From positions 1 to 45,376 of the forward strand of contig JAJYPS010000006.1 in the NCBI GenBank assembly GCA_021795215.1: a stretch of DNA of 45,376 bases, in the 5' to 3' direction. Shown here piece after piece: positions 8,463-16,760 of the stretch. The notes under the pieces were generated by a model. That model did no database searches. It was not told where the DNA came from and saw only the letters and a program-made list of their open reading frames with translations. This DNA is from Actinomycetes bacterium. GTDB lineage: Bacteria > Actinomycetota > Acidimicrobiia > Acidimicrobiales > JAKAOS01. The translations under genes were made by a program, and so were the position numbers. The stretch's first letter is position 1; each line of letters starts with the position of its first letter.

Positions 8463-9016
8463 CGGCGGAGGTCTTCGTGGGCGACGAGCAGTCGGCGCTG
8501 CCGATGGAAGTGGACCGCTGGGGCGGCTTGGCCCGCTACGTGCTCGAAGCCGAAGCGGTGCCGGAGGACTGCGAGCTCTCGATCCTGTTCGTCGACCGGG
8601 GCACCATTGCAGCACTGAACGGTAGGTTCCGGGAGGTGGACGAGCCGACGGACGTGCTCGCTTTCGGCATCGACGACGACCAGGGTGTCGGCTCGGGGCG
8701 TTCGCCCGACGGTGGTGGCACCGGACCGGGCTGGGTCCCTCCCGAACCGGCCGACATGCCGTTCCTGCTGGGAGACGTGGTGATATGTCCCGAGGTCGCC
8801 GCGGCGAACGCGGCCGAGCACGGCGTCACGCTGGATCGTGAAGTGGCCCTTCTTGTCGTGCACGGCATCCTGCATCTCCGGGGCCACGACCACGAGGAGG
8901 AGAAGGAGGCGCAGGAGATGGAGCGCCTGGAGCAGGAGCTGCTGGAACGATGGTGGGCCGGGGAAGCCGGTCCGGTCGGAGAGGTCGAGGAGCGTCGAGA
9001 TGGAGGGGCTGCCTGA
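8459..9016 (+). CDS. ybeY: Endoribonuclease YbeY (16S rRNA maturation)
   Basis: A metal-dependent endoribonuclease of 185 residues acting in 16S rRNA 3' end maturation and ribosome quality control. The zinc site is the HGILHLRGHDH motif (H-x3-H-x5-H) near residue 138-148, preceded by the family block EPTDVLAFGIDDD. The region between that block and GDVVICPE is longer than usual (QGVGSGRSPDGGGTGPGW...), a low-complexity loop. The GTG start overlaps the phoH stop (GTGA), so the pair is coupled, the usual neighbourhood of this gene. Confidence 0.93.
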   Translation: MTAEVFVGDEQSALPMEVDRWGGLARYVLEAEAVPEDCELSILFVDRGTIAALNGRFREVDEPTDVLAFGIDDDQGVGSGRSPDGGGTGPGWVPPEPADMPFLLGDVVICPEVAAANAAEHGVTLDREVALLVVHGILHLRGHDHEEEKEAQEMERLEQELLERWWAGEAGPVGEVEERRDGGAA

Positions 9017-9019
9017 GCC

Positions 9020-10528
9020 ATGCCATTAGCGACGGCCACCTCTCACAGTTTCAGGCCGACCGACTGGGCGATCCTGGCTGTGATCGTGGTTCTGGTGGCA
9101 CTGTCAGCCATGCTGGCCCTGGCGGAGACCGGTCTCGTCCGGATGAGCCGGGCGAAAGCGATGAGCCTTCAGGAAGAGGGGCGTCGCGGGGCGTCGCATC
9201 TCGTGCGGATGGTCGAACGTCCGGAACGGTTCCTGAACCCGGTGCTGTTGCTGGTGCTCCTCTGCCAACTGGTCGCCGCCACGTTGGTGGGCGTAGTCGC
9301 CGAGCACCTGTTCGGCGCCCTGGGTGTTGCGGTGGCCACCGGCTTCGAAGTGGTGGTCATATTCGTAGTCGGCGAGGCGGCGCCCAAGAACTGGGCGGTC
9401 CGCCATCCCGACCGGGCGGCGCTCCTCGCCGCGCCAGCCGTGTCCACCATCGTCGCCTTCCCCCCCATCCGTTGGATCTCGTCGGGGCTGATCGCGCTGT
9501 CCAACCTGCTCCTTCCCGGCAAGGGCTTCAGCGGTCCCTACGTCTCCGAGCGGGAGCTGCTGGCAATGGCCGACGTCGCGGTGCAGCACGACGTGATAGA
9601 GACCGAGGAGCGGGCGCTCATCCAGTCGATAATCGACTTCGGAGACACGGTCGTTCGAGAGGTGATGGTGCCGCGGACCGACATGGTGACGACCGAGTCG
9701 AGAGCACGTGTGGCCGACGTGCTGGAGGTCGCAATGGCCGCAGGCTACAGCCGCATCCCGGTCTACGGGCAGAACGTGGACGACGTGGTGGGCATCGTCT
9801 ACACCAAGGACCTGATGAGGGCCGATCTGGCCAACGAGAGCGACATCGCGGTGAGCAGGCTCGTCCGGTCGGCCCACTTCGTGCCTGAGACGAAACGGGT
9901 GTCGGAGCTCATGCGTGAGATGCAGCAGCAGAAGTACCACATGGCGATCGTGGTAGACGAGTACGGCGGCACGGCCGGGTTGGTCACGTTGGAGGACCTG
10001 ATAGAAGAGCTGGTGGGGGAGATAGTCGACGAGTTCGACGTCGAAGAGCCTCTCGCCGAGCCGCTTGCCGGAGGCGGCTATCGGGTGAATGCCAGGATGC
10101 CGCTGGACGAAGTGAACGAGCTGCTGGCGGCCGACCTGCCGACCGGCGACTGGGACACGGTGGGCGGCTTGGTGTACAACGTGCTCGGCCACGTGCCGAC
10201 TGAGGGTGAGGCTGCCCTCACTCGGAGCCATCGACTGATAGCGGAAAAGGTCCAAGGACGCCGGATCGGCCGCGTCCGCATCGTTCCGCTTCCTTCGGAG
10301 GAGGCCGTCGGCTCCGGCTCGGCCGGTCCGACAGGTGCAGCCGGGCAGGGACAAGCGATCTCCTCCTCGGGGGACACCGAACACCATGTGGCCCGGAGCG
10401 AGACGGGTCCGGCGGACTCCCCCGCGCACCTGTCGACTGAACCGGTACCGGGTCCCGTCCCCGGAGAGCGGCAGGGGAGCGGCGAGGGCGTGCCCCCTTA
10501 CAGCACCGCTCGGCGCTCGCGGAGCTAG
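9020..10528 (+). CDS. CNNM/CorC-family membrane protein with CBS pair
   Basis: A 502-residue membrane protein of the HlyC/CorC (CNNM, DUF21) family, linked to magnesium or cobalt transport and resistance. The DUF21 membrane domain covers about 10-190 ([33 protein letters not shown]), then a CBS pair at about 210-330 ([33 protein letters not shown]), then the transporter-associated domain at about 345-425 ([20 protein letters not shown]). The last 70 or so residues are a Gly/Ser/Pro-rich tail outside the family domains. It follows ybeY by 3 bp, before era, a conserved order in Gram-positive bacteria. Confidence 0.88.
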   Translation: MPLATATSHSFRPTDWAILAVIVVLVALSAMLALAETGLVRMSRAKAMSLQEEGRRGASHLVRMVERPERFLNPVLLLVLLCQLVAATLVGVVAEHLFGALGVAVATGFEVVVIFVVGEAAPKNWAVRHPDRAALLAAPAVSTIVAFPPIRWISSGLIALSNLLLPGKGFSGPYVSERELLAMADVAVQHDVIETEERALIQSIIDFGDTVVREVMVPRTDMVTTESRARVADVLEVAMAAGYSRIPVYGQNVDDVVGIVYTKDLMRADLANESDIAVSRLVRSAHFVPETKRVSELMREMQQQKYHMAIVVDEYGGTAGLVTLEDLIEELVGEIVDEFDVEEPLAEPLAGGGYRVNARMPLDEVNELLAADLPTGDWDTVGGLVYNVLGHVPTEGEAALTRSHRLIAEKVQGRRIGRVRIVPLPSEEAVGSGSAGPTGAAGQGQAISSSGDTEHHVARSETGPADSPAHLSTEPVPGPVPGERQGSGEGVPPYSTARRSRS

Positions 10529-10568
10529 GTACCGTAGTGCGGAACGGGGCGACAGGGTCAAAACGGGG

Positions 10569-11408
10569 ATGAGGTCCGGCTTTGCCACCATCGTAGGCAG
10601 GCCGAATGCCGGGAAGTCCACCCTCCTCAACCGGATACTCGGCCGCAAGGTGTCCATCGTGTCGGACAAGCCGAACACCACCCGCTCGGCGGTGCGGGGG
10701 ATACTGCACCATCCCGACGGTCAGGTCGTGTTCGTCGACACGCCCGGCCTCCACAAGCCCCGCAGCCTGCTCGGCAAGCACCTGAACCTCGCGGCGCGGT
10801 CGTCGCTGTCGGACGTCGACGTGGCGATAATGGTTGTCGACGCGGCAGCCGACGTAGGCAGGGGAGACGCGGTGGTCGCCTCGTCCGTCCCTGCCGATGC
10901 TGCGGTTGTGCTGAACAAGGCGGACACGGTCGACCCAGGGCAGCTGGAAGCGCAGAGAAGCCGTCTGAGGGCGCTCGGACTTACGGGTCCGCTGATGGCG
11001 GTGTCCGCTAGGACCGGCGAGGGCGTGGACACCCTGGTCCAATCGGTCCTGGCCAGGATGCCCGACGGTCCGCCCTACTACCCCGAGCACATGGTGAGCG
11101 ACGTGGGGGAGGGCGAGTGGGTTGCCGAGCTGGTGCGTGAGCAGCTGCTGGCGGTGGTCGACGACGAGCTGCCGCACGCGATCGCGTGCCAGGTCACCGA
11201 GTGGGAGTGGCCGAGGGTTCGAGTCGAGATACTGGTCGAGCGGGACAGCCAGAAGGGCATCGTCATAGGTTCGCGAGGGCAGGTGCTGAAAGCGGTCGGC
11301 ACCGCTGTCAGGCAACAGATGGACCCAGGTGCTTACCTGGAGCTCTTCGTCCGCGTGGACAAGGACTGGCAGAGGCGGTCGTCGGCTCTGGCGCGGCTCG
11401 GTCTCTGA
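10569..11408 (+). CDS. era: GTPase Era
   Basis: A 279-residue essential GTPase that binds the 3' end of 16S rRNA during small-subunit assembly. G1 is GRPNAGKST, G3 is DTPG, G4 is NKAD and G5 lies at SARTG. The C-terminal KH domain (about 200-275) has GIVIGSRGQVLKAVG. The ATG at 10569 follows ACGGGG and begins just before G1, as in other Era proteins; the frame is open further upstream into the CorC-like gene, so a longer start is formally possible. The stop codon lies inside the first unit of a 17-bp tandem repeat. Confidence 0.95.
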   Translation: MRSGFATIVGRPNAGKSTLLNRILGRKVSIVSDKPNTTRSAVRGILHHPDGQVVFVDTPGLHKPRSLLGKHLNLAARSSLSDVDVAIMVVDAAADVGRGDAVVASSVPADAAVVLNKADTVDPGQLEAQRSRLRALGLTGPLMAVSARTGEGVDTLVQSVLARMPDGPPYYPEHMVSDVGEGEWVAELVREQLLAVVDDELPHAIACQVTEWEWPRVRVEILVERDSQKGIVIGSRGQVLKAVGTAVRQQMDPGAYLELFVRVDKDWQRRSSALARLGL

Positions 11409-11468
11409 AGCTGCTCGGTCTCTGAAGCTGCTCGGTCTCTGAAGCTGCTCGGTCGCTGAAGCTGCTCG
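11401..11468 (+). repeat. 17-bp tandem repeat (4 units) carrying the era stop
   Basis: Four head-to-tail units of GTCTCTGAAGCTGCTCG start at 11401, 11418, 11435 and 11452; the fourth has GTCG in place of GTCT. The era stop TGA (11406-11408) is in the first unit. The 17-bp period puts the next TGAs at 11423, 11440 and 11457, so all three frames are stopped. Confidence 0.92.
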
Positions 11469-11496
11469 GTCTACCATCTCGGCTGTTCAATGCAAT

Positions 11497-11529
11497 GGCC
11501 TGGGCGCCTTCAACGGCCTGGGCGCCTTC
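11497..11529 (+). repeat. 18-bp direct duplication
   Basis: GGCCTGGGCGCCTTC occurs at 11497-11511 and again at 11515-11529 (period 18). It follows closely on the era repeat in the gap before the small ORF at 11660. I see no gene covering it. Confidence 0.8.
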
Positions 11530-11597
11530 GGCCGCGGTTTAGCCGAATGTCCACCGCCGGTTCACCTCTACGCAACCCGTCTATCACTCTGGGGGGG

Positions 11598-11613
11598 CAC
11601 CGTATATTCGGTG
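11598..11613. promoter_or_regulatory. Palindrome with TATATT core, possible promoter/operator
   Basis: CACCG-TATATT-CGGTG is an inverted repeat with 5-bp arms around an AT-rich core, rare in this GC-rich sequence. It lies 47 bp before the small ORF at 11660. TATATT could serve as a -10 hexamer inside an operator; this is inference. Confidence 0.35.
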
Positions 11614-11659
11614 GTCGTCCAATCGGGCGCTTCACTGCGCAAGAGGGAGTTGCCGATCG

Positions 11660-11818
11660 ATGGAAGAGATCGTGTTGATGCTGGTTGGCGAAGCGATGTT
11701 GTTGGTGCTCAAAGCGCTGTTGGGGCCGGTCGTCACTTGGGCGATAGGAGCAGTGACCGGAGCACCGGAGGCCGGAGCACCGCGGACTGTCGCACCTGGG
11801 GCTGTTGCCGTCAGCTGA
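11660..11818 (+). CDS. Possible small membrane peptide
   Basis: A 52-codon frame that would encode a peptide with an N-terminal hydrophobic, membrane-spanning half (MEEIVLMLVGEAMLLVLKAL) and a Gly/Ala/Pro-rich tail. Support is a purine-rich AAGAGGGAG (11641-11649) ten bases upstream of the ATG and an AT-core palindrome further up. It is read towards the oppositely oriented 921-residue regulator and ends 61 bp before that gene's stop. I recognise no family. It may be a real small protein or a chance frame. Confidence 0.4.
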   Translation: MEEIVLMLVGEAMLLVLKALLGPVVTWAIGAVTGAPEAGAPRTVAPGAVAVS

Positions 11819-11879
11819 CCGAGCCCATCCGGACTCGACGGGCCGCCACGGCGTGGCTCAACTGTCCCGACTGGCCAGA

Positions 11880-14645
11880 TCAGGCTGCGATCTTGAACCA
11901 CACCCGCTTGCCGGTGGGTAGCCGCTCCACCCCCCACTCGCGGGCCAGATGCTTCACCAGCCACAGCCCCCGGCCCCCTTCGCTCTCCTCCCCAGGTGAG
12001 ACCACGCGGGGCAGGCGGTGCGAGCTGTCGCTGACCGCGCAGTAGAGCGTTCCTGGCGCCTCCTTGATTATCACCTCTATGCGGCTCTCGGCGTGCCTCA
12101 CTGCATTCGCTGCAATCTCGCTGAGCAGTAGAAGGACATCGTCCGCCACGTCCGTCGATCCCCACTCGGACAGCAGGGCGGAGGCCCAACGGCGGGCCAA
12201 TGAGGGACTGTTGAGTGCGGCAGGAAAGAACGCGGCGCCGGACCGTTCCGCAGGGACCTCGGAAGCGGCCCGCTCCAACGAGAGCATCACCATGCGGCGC
12301 CTGGCGGACCCCCCCTCCGCCTCCGCTGCGGCCATCAGCCCGTCGCTGAAGAGGGCAGACTGTGCCTGGGTCCGGGCCACCAGTCGGCGGAAGTGAGACA
12401 TGGCCCGGTCCTGCTGTCCCGCGCCGTCGGAGAGCAGCCCCTCGGTGAAGACCACCATCCGCGTATCGGGACGCAGGTAGAGCACAGTGTCTACAAACCG
12501 GCACTCCATAAAGGCTGGCATCGATCTCGCCAGATGGACGTACTGCGCCCTGCCGCCGGAGGCGAGCAACGGCGGCAGGTGAGCGGCAGAGGACATGGTG
12601 ACCTCTCCACGCCGCACGTCCCACACGCCCACCAGAAATCGGCAGGCAAGCGAGTCGGTCGTCTCCGGGGGGCACCCCCGTGCCTCATCGGCCAGGCGCC
12701 CGAGGGCGGCAGCCGGACTTTCCCCTGCCAGCAGGTCCGCCTTCAGTGCTCTTGCAACGCCGATGGCGGGATGCGGCGGCGGGGCCGTGTTCAGGGCCTC
12801 ACCGACGAAGAATGCCACTTTCCCCGATGCGCCGGCCGTCGGCTCCGCATCCCCTCCGGATGGCACAGCCGTTCCTGATGGCACAGCGGTTCCGGATGGC
12901 ACAGCGGTTCCGGATGGCACAGCCGTTCCTGATGGCACAGCCGTTCCTGATGGCACAGTGAAGGCTTCACCCCACACCGGCCGCCGCGGGTCGTGCTCGC
13001 CTGCATGGCGCAGGACGAGCCTGAGGCCATCCGAGATCCCTATGTTCTTGTCGCCGGTGCCCCCGACGAGCTCGGGAACGGGATGCGAAGTGGGGGCCTC
13101 CCCGCCGATCGGAGGGCATGGTGCGGTCCACCCTCCGAGGCGATCGAGCGTGACGCCGAGACGCCGGGCTATCTCCTGTACCCAGCACGTCTCGAGGGGC
13201 ACCTGTCCCGTCGGAACGGCCGGCCGTGCCGAGAGCGGGATATCCCCGCCCGCGAGGTCACCGCGTAGTTCGACGGTGCCGAATACGACTTCGGCCGGCA
13301 CGCCTTCCTCATCGGGCGACGTGTCGCCTGTCTCTCCGTGTGGCTCTCGGTCCCTTGCCACCCCGACTGCGTGGCGACCGACCAGAGGGCGGTCCGGGCG
13401 AGACTGGAACCAGATGCACCCGAGGGGCCCGGCACCGCCCGGGACGGTCACCACATCCCACTCCTCCGGTGTGATGGCGATCGACGCCGCCATCCGCTCA
13501 GGTGCCGCCGCCACGAGCGGATCGGGCAGGCGCCCGGCCGCTACGCTTCGGCCAAGATCGCAGCTCTCGATGTCGAGCGGGACATGACACGACACGACAG
13601 GGAGGTCTCGCGACCCGTAGACCGCACTCTGCGGCTCTCCCCGGAGTGGTCGAGGCACGACGACGCACCACTCGGCCACGCATTCGACCGTTGTCTCGGC
13701 GACCATCCGGGCAGCAGCGTGCCGATCCGAGGCGCGTGCCAACTTGGTGGCCAGCACGGCGAGAGCGGCCGAGCGGCGATTGGAGGTCCTGTAGTCGGCT
13801 GCCGCCTCCACCTGGGTGGTGATGTCCTGAAGGGCCATCACCACCCCCTGGCGTCCTCCCTCCAGGCGGGCCGGGGAGAGCGTCACTTCGGCCAGCCCCC
13901 CCGGCTTTCCTGGAAGCTTCGCAGTCGACACCACGCCCGATCCGTGAGCGACGACCCGCTCTACCAGCTGCGACAGGTCCGGAGGCAGCAGTCCCGGCAG
14001 GAGGGAGCCAGGAGAGTGTCGCTGGTCCCCCGTGCTGCCCTGGGCCGGGTCCGGCGGCAGCAGCAGCATGTCGGCTGCACGGCGGTTCCAAGTGGAGATC
14101 GCTCCTTCGGAGTCGGCCAAGAGGACGCCGACGGCCGCCTGGTCCATCCCGCTGCTCGACCCGCCGGGGTCATCGCCGTGCGTGGTAGCCCTGTTCGGCG
14201 GTCGCACACCGGAGCTTGCCGGCGGCTCGGCGCCTCGCAGCCTCCTGTTGCGAGCTTCCGAGGCCGCCACCGCGCGGGCGACAGCTTCCACCAGTCTCTC
14301 CGCATCTCCGGCTGCTCCCGCCGCGGCCGGGGCTTCGAGGGCCTCCACCCCCACTCCCCAGAACGGACCCAGCGCCAAGCGGCGGCAGACGTGCTCCAGG
14401 GAGTCCCGGTCGACCAGCAGGATCACCGATGCCGCCGGTGTGGTGCGCTGGACCGCCTCGGCAACCCCAGTGACGCCGGGGCCAGAGCCGGACACGACCA
14501 CCACGTCGGGATCGCACAGCCGCTGCACGTCGGACAGCCGGGCGGGCAGAGGGAACGTCATCACTTCGTGGCCGCTTCGTAGGCACCACTGTTCGATCGG
14601 CTGGCTCAACGCCTGGTTCAGGTCCAGGAGCACGACTTGCGCCAT
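11880..14645 (-). CDS. PAS / PP2C-like / HATPase regulatory protein
   Basis: A large (921 residues) cytoplasmic regulator in the style of actinobacterial SpoIIE/RsbU-RsbW fusions that control anti-sigma factors. In order: a receiver-like alpha/beta region (1-120), a PAS domain (about 166-280, ending MALQDITTQVE), a GAF-like region (290-450), a PP2C/SpoIIE-like region (about 545-800) and a C-terminal RsbW-type HATPase (800-921) with N-box SEIAANAVRHA, G1 VSDSS and G2 GRGLWLV. In the PP2C region the fold is readable (SSAAHLPPLL, VVFTEGLLSDG) but the acidic metal ligands look replaced: WGEAF for WYDAF, VGEALNTA for IGDVMGHG, SARRRMVML for the final DD. An 18-bp repeat array sits between the first two. 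Phosphatase activity is doubtful; ATP binding is likely intact. Confidence 0.82.
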   Translation of the reverse strand: MAQVVLLDLNQALSQPIEQWCLRSGHEVMTFPLPARLSDVQRLCDPDVVVVSGSGPGVTGVAEAVQRTTPAASVILLVDRDSLEHVCRRLALGPFWGVGVEALEAPAAAGAAGDAERLVEAVARAVAASEARNRRLRGAEPPASSGVRPPNRATTHGDDPGGSSSGMDQAAVGVLLADSEGAISTWNRRAADMLLLPPDPAQGSTGDQRHSPGSLLPGLLPPDLSQLVERVVAHGSGVVSTAKLPGKPGGLAEVTLSPARLEGGRQGVVMALQDITTQVEAAADYRTSNRRSAALAVLATKLARASDRHAAARMVAETTVECVAEWCVVVPRPLRGEPQSAVYGSRDLPVVSCHVPLDIESCDLGRSVAAGRLPDPLVAAAPERMAASIAITPEEWDVVTVPGGAGPLGCIWFQSRPDRPLVGRHAVGVARDREPHGETGDTSPDEEGVPAEVVFGTVELRGDLAGGDIPLSARPAVPTGQVPLETCWVQEIARRLGVTLDRLGGWTAPCPPIGGEAPTSHPVPELVGGTGDKNIGISDGLRLVLRHAGEHDPRRPVWGEAFTVPSGTAVPSGTAVPSGTAVPSGTAVPSGTAVPSGGDAEPTAGASGKVAFFVGEALNTAPPPHPAIGVARALKADLLAGESPAAALGRLADEARGCPPETTDSLACRFLVGVWDVRRGEVTMSSAAHLPPLLASGGRAQYVHLARSMPAFMECRFVDTVLYLRPDTRMVVFTEGLLSDGAGQQDRAMSHFRRLVARTQAQSALFSDGLMAAAEAEGGSARRRMVMLSLERAASEVPAERSGAAFFPAALNSPSLARRWASALLSEWGSTDVADDVLLLLSEIAANAVRHAESRIEVIIKEAPGTLYCAVSDSSHRLPRVVSPGEESEGGRGLWLVKHLAREWGVERLPTGKRVWFKIAA
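12855..12960 (-). repeat. In-frame 18-bp tandem repeat (6 units)
   Basis: GATGGCACAG recurs at 12859, 12877, 12895, 12913, 12931 and 12949 (plus strand), an exact 18-bp period with a few C/G and T/G variants. On the minus strand it encodes VPSGTA five times plus a sixth variant unit, at about residues 562-597 of the PAS/PP2C-like protein. Confidence 0.95.
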
Positions 14646-14701
14646 CGACGCTCAGCTACCCGGCCTATTCGGAATGACCCCCACCGGTCATCACTGTAGG
14701 G

Positions 14702-15520
14702 TCAACTCGGGTGACGCTGAGTGTTGAGGTGCAGACGAGGCGCAGTGGGAGAGATCAACTGGAGCGGATCCCTTTCGTACTTACCGGCGGCCGAGGGTGA
14801 GATAGCTCCCGTCTCGGCCAGCTGAGCCAGCACCTCTCCTCGCCTCTCCATCGCCGCTCCGGGGTGCCGGAGCGGATCGTAAGCTCCGGGTGCCTGCACC
14901 GTTCCGGCCAGCAGGGCCGCCTGGGGCCAGGATAGGCGCCGCGGCTCCTGGCCGAAGTACCGCAGGCTGGCCTGGCGAGCCCCGTAGGAGCCGTCACCGA
15001 AGTACGCCGCGTCGAGATACAGGTTCATCAGCTGGGCATGGCTGTAGTGCAGTTCCAGGCGGAAGGCCATCCCCGCCTGGTCGAGCTTCGCCAAGGGCCC
15101 GTTGCTCGGGAAGAACAGCAGCTTGGCGAGCTGCTGGGCCAGCGTCGATCCGCCCTGCGGCCCGCTGGAGGTGACGTGTCCCCATATCCAGCGCGCTGCA
15201 CCGTACGCGATGTCGGTCCCCGGCGGCCCGTAGAAGGCATGGTCCTCGATGGCGACCACCGATGCGGCCAGCCGGTGAGGGGGAGGGACGTGCAACGGTC
15301 GGGTCCCGTGCTTCGACAGCAGGCGGTCCACCCTGGTCGCAGCGGCAGAGGGAGCGGGCAGGCTCGCGAGGAACAGCAGTCCCGAGCCGATTGCGACAGC
15401 AGCCAGCACTGCGGCGGCGCGCCGAGCACGGCGCCTCCTGCCGCGACTGCGACTCCGTGGCGCCACAGGTAAGTCCGCCGCGGCCCGGTGCGGCCGTCGG
15501 GACCGGCCAGCCGCCCGCAT
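14702..15520 (-). CDS. Monofunctional peptidoglycan glycosyltransferase (GT51)
   Basis: A membrane-anchored enzyme of 272 residues that polymerises lipid II into glycan strands on the outer face of the membrane. A basic N-terminus is followed by one hydrophobic segment (AAAVLAAVAIGSGLLFLASL, about 34-53). GT51 motifs follow in order: EDHAFYGPPGTD with the catalytic glutamate, QGGSTLAQQLAK, the RLELHYSHAQLMNLYLDAAY block with YFGDGSYGARQA, and LLAGTVQAPGAYDP. There is no transpeptidase domain, so it is not a class A PBP. The start may be internal, since the Arg-rich first 30 residues are unusual. It precedes the 921-residue regulator by 56 bp on the same strand, so they may share a transcript. 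Confidence 0.88.
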   Translation of the reverse strand: MRAAGRSRRPHRAAADLPVAPRSRSRGRRRRARRAAAVLAAVAIGSGLLFLASLPAPSAAATRVDRLLSKHGTRPLHVPPPHRLAASVVAIEDHAFYGPPGTDIAYGAARWIWGHVTSSGPQGGSTLAQQLAKLLFFPSNGPLAKLDQAGMAFRLELHYSHAQLMNLYLDAAYFGDGSYGARQASLRYFGQEPRRLSWPQAALLAGTVQAPGAYDPLRHPGAAMERRGEVLAQLAETGAISPSAAGKYERDPLQLISPTAPRLHLNTQRHPS

Positions 15521-15574
15521 CCCGGCAGATTACCCCGCCACCAGCACTGGAGGCTGGGCAGCTAAGTTCGCACC

Positions 15575-16294
15575 GTGGGACTCGACGGGATCGACATGCA
15601 CCGTGTCCCCTCCCATGTGGCCTGCGTCATGGACGGCAACGGACGTTGGGCCACGAGGCGCGGGCTTCCGCGGACGGATGGGCACGGAGCAGGGGAGAAG
15701 GCCCTGCTGGACACCGTCTACGGCGCTTTGGACCTGGGCCTCGACTGGTTGACCGTGTACGCGTTCTCGACGGAGAACTGGAGACGACCCGCCGACGAGG
15801 TCCGCTACCTGATGCACTTCAACGAGGGCATCCTGCTTCGGCGCCGGGACGAGCTGAACGATCTGGGCGTACGGGTACGGTTCTCGGGGAGACGGGACTG
15901 GCGCGTTCCCCGCCGGCTGCTCCGCCACATCGACGACACCGTCGCACTGACCGGGTCGAACCGGAAGCTGACGCTGACGTTCGCGTTCAACTACGGCGGC
16001 CGAGCGGAGATCATCGACGCGGTACGAGCCGTGGTGGCAGACGGCGTTCCGGCGTCCAAGGTGGACGAGCGGGAGTTGCGCAAGCGCCTCTACTTCCCCG
16101 ACATGCCGGATCCCGACCTGGTCGTCAGGACTTCCGGCGAGTTCCGGATCTCCAACTTCCTGCTGTGGCAGCTGGCCTACTCCGAGCTCGTATTCTCCGA
16201 CGTGCTCTGGCCCGACTTCCGCCGGGAGCACCTTTTCGACGCCGTCCGGGAGTACCAGCGGCGTGACCGCCGGTACGGGACGGTGGAGGCTTGA
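15575..16294 (+). CDS. uppS: Isoprenyl transferase (cis-prenyl, UppS type)
   Basis: A 239-residue cis-prenyltransferase that extends farnesyl diphosphate with isopentenyl diphosphate to the long-chain polyprenyl diphosphate used as the cell wall carrier lipid. VMDGNGRWA with the catalytic aspartate (residue 20), the VYAFSTENWRRP block, LTFAFNYGGRAEI and RTSGEFRISNFLLWQ are all present. The GTG at 15575 gives family length. The gene is divergent from the peptidoglycan glycosyltransferase, which uses the lipid carrier's product, and its stop overlaps the start of a small membrane gene (TGATG). Confidence 0.94.
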   Translation: MGLDGIDMHRVPSHVACVMDGNGRWATRRGLPRTDGHGAGEKALLDTVYGALDLGLDWLTVYAFSTENWRRPADEVRYLMHFNEGILLRRRDELNDLGVRVRFSGRRDWRVPRRLLRHIDDTVALTGSNRKLTLTFAFNYGGRAEIIDAVRAVVADGVPASKVDERELRKRLYFPDMPDPDLVVRTSGEFRISNFLLWQLAYSELVFSDVLWPDFRREHLFDAVREYQRRDRRYGTVEA

Positions 16295-16506
16295 TGCCCG
16301 GCAGCGAGGAGCCCTCCCTCGAGCGACCGAGATCCACACCGAGGGGGAGGCTCTCGATCGTGGCGGCGGCCGTGGCTGCGGTGGTCCTGTTCCTGTTGCT
16401 GATAGCTGGAACAGCGATAGGCGCCCCCGGTGCTCGCCAGCTGCTGATCACCTCGGTCCTGCTCGTCGGCCTCATAGCGGCAGGGACAAGGATGCACCGG
16501 CGCTGA
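16294..16506 (+). CDS. Small two-helix membrane protein
   Basis: A 70-residue protein with a charged, Pro-rich N-terminus and two hydrophobic helices (IVAAAVAAVVLFLLLIAGTA and LLITSVLLVGLIAAG), ending in basic residues. No family is recognised. Its ATG overlaps the uppS stop by one base, so it is translationally coupled to that gene. A role near lipid-carrier metabolism is only a positional guess. Confidence 0.72.
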   Translation: MPGSEEPSLERPRSTPRGRLSIVAAAVAAVVLFLLLIAGTAIGAPGARQLLITSVLLVGLIAAGTRMHRR

Positions 16507-16529
16507 GGCGACCTCCGCAGCCGCCGGAG

Positions 16530-16550
16530 CGATCCCCGGTCTCGGGATCG
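16530..16550 (+). terminator. Hairpin after the small membrane gene
   Basis: CGATCCC and GGGATCG form perfect 7-bp arms around a 7-nt loop (CGGTCTC), 24 bp after the stop. No T-run follows, so it is a weak terminator candidate separating uppS from recO. Confidence 0.35.
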
Positions 16551-16760
16551 GGCCTTGGGGCTGGAGGGCTCGCAGGGCACGGGAGCAGCTCGGTGCCCGA
16601 CTCCGGCCACACGCCGCCGATCCGCCCCCGTCTCTGAGAGAATGTCTGCAGTCCGGGGCCTGAACATCTCCGGGCCGGAACAGTTCCCGGCCGGCCCTCC
16701 GTCCGACCGGGGGAGCTCTATCGGGAACCGGGCTTTGCCGGCCACTTCGGGAGGTGGAGG

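Noticed and set aside
11401-11468. CRISPR array
   Set aside because: Units are contiguous 17-mers with no spacers and no cas genes are present.
12855-12960. CRISPR or mobile-element repeat
   Set aside because: An in-frame 18-bp coding repeat with no spacers; it encodes VPSGTA units.
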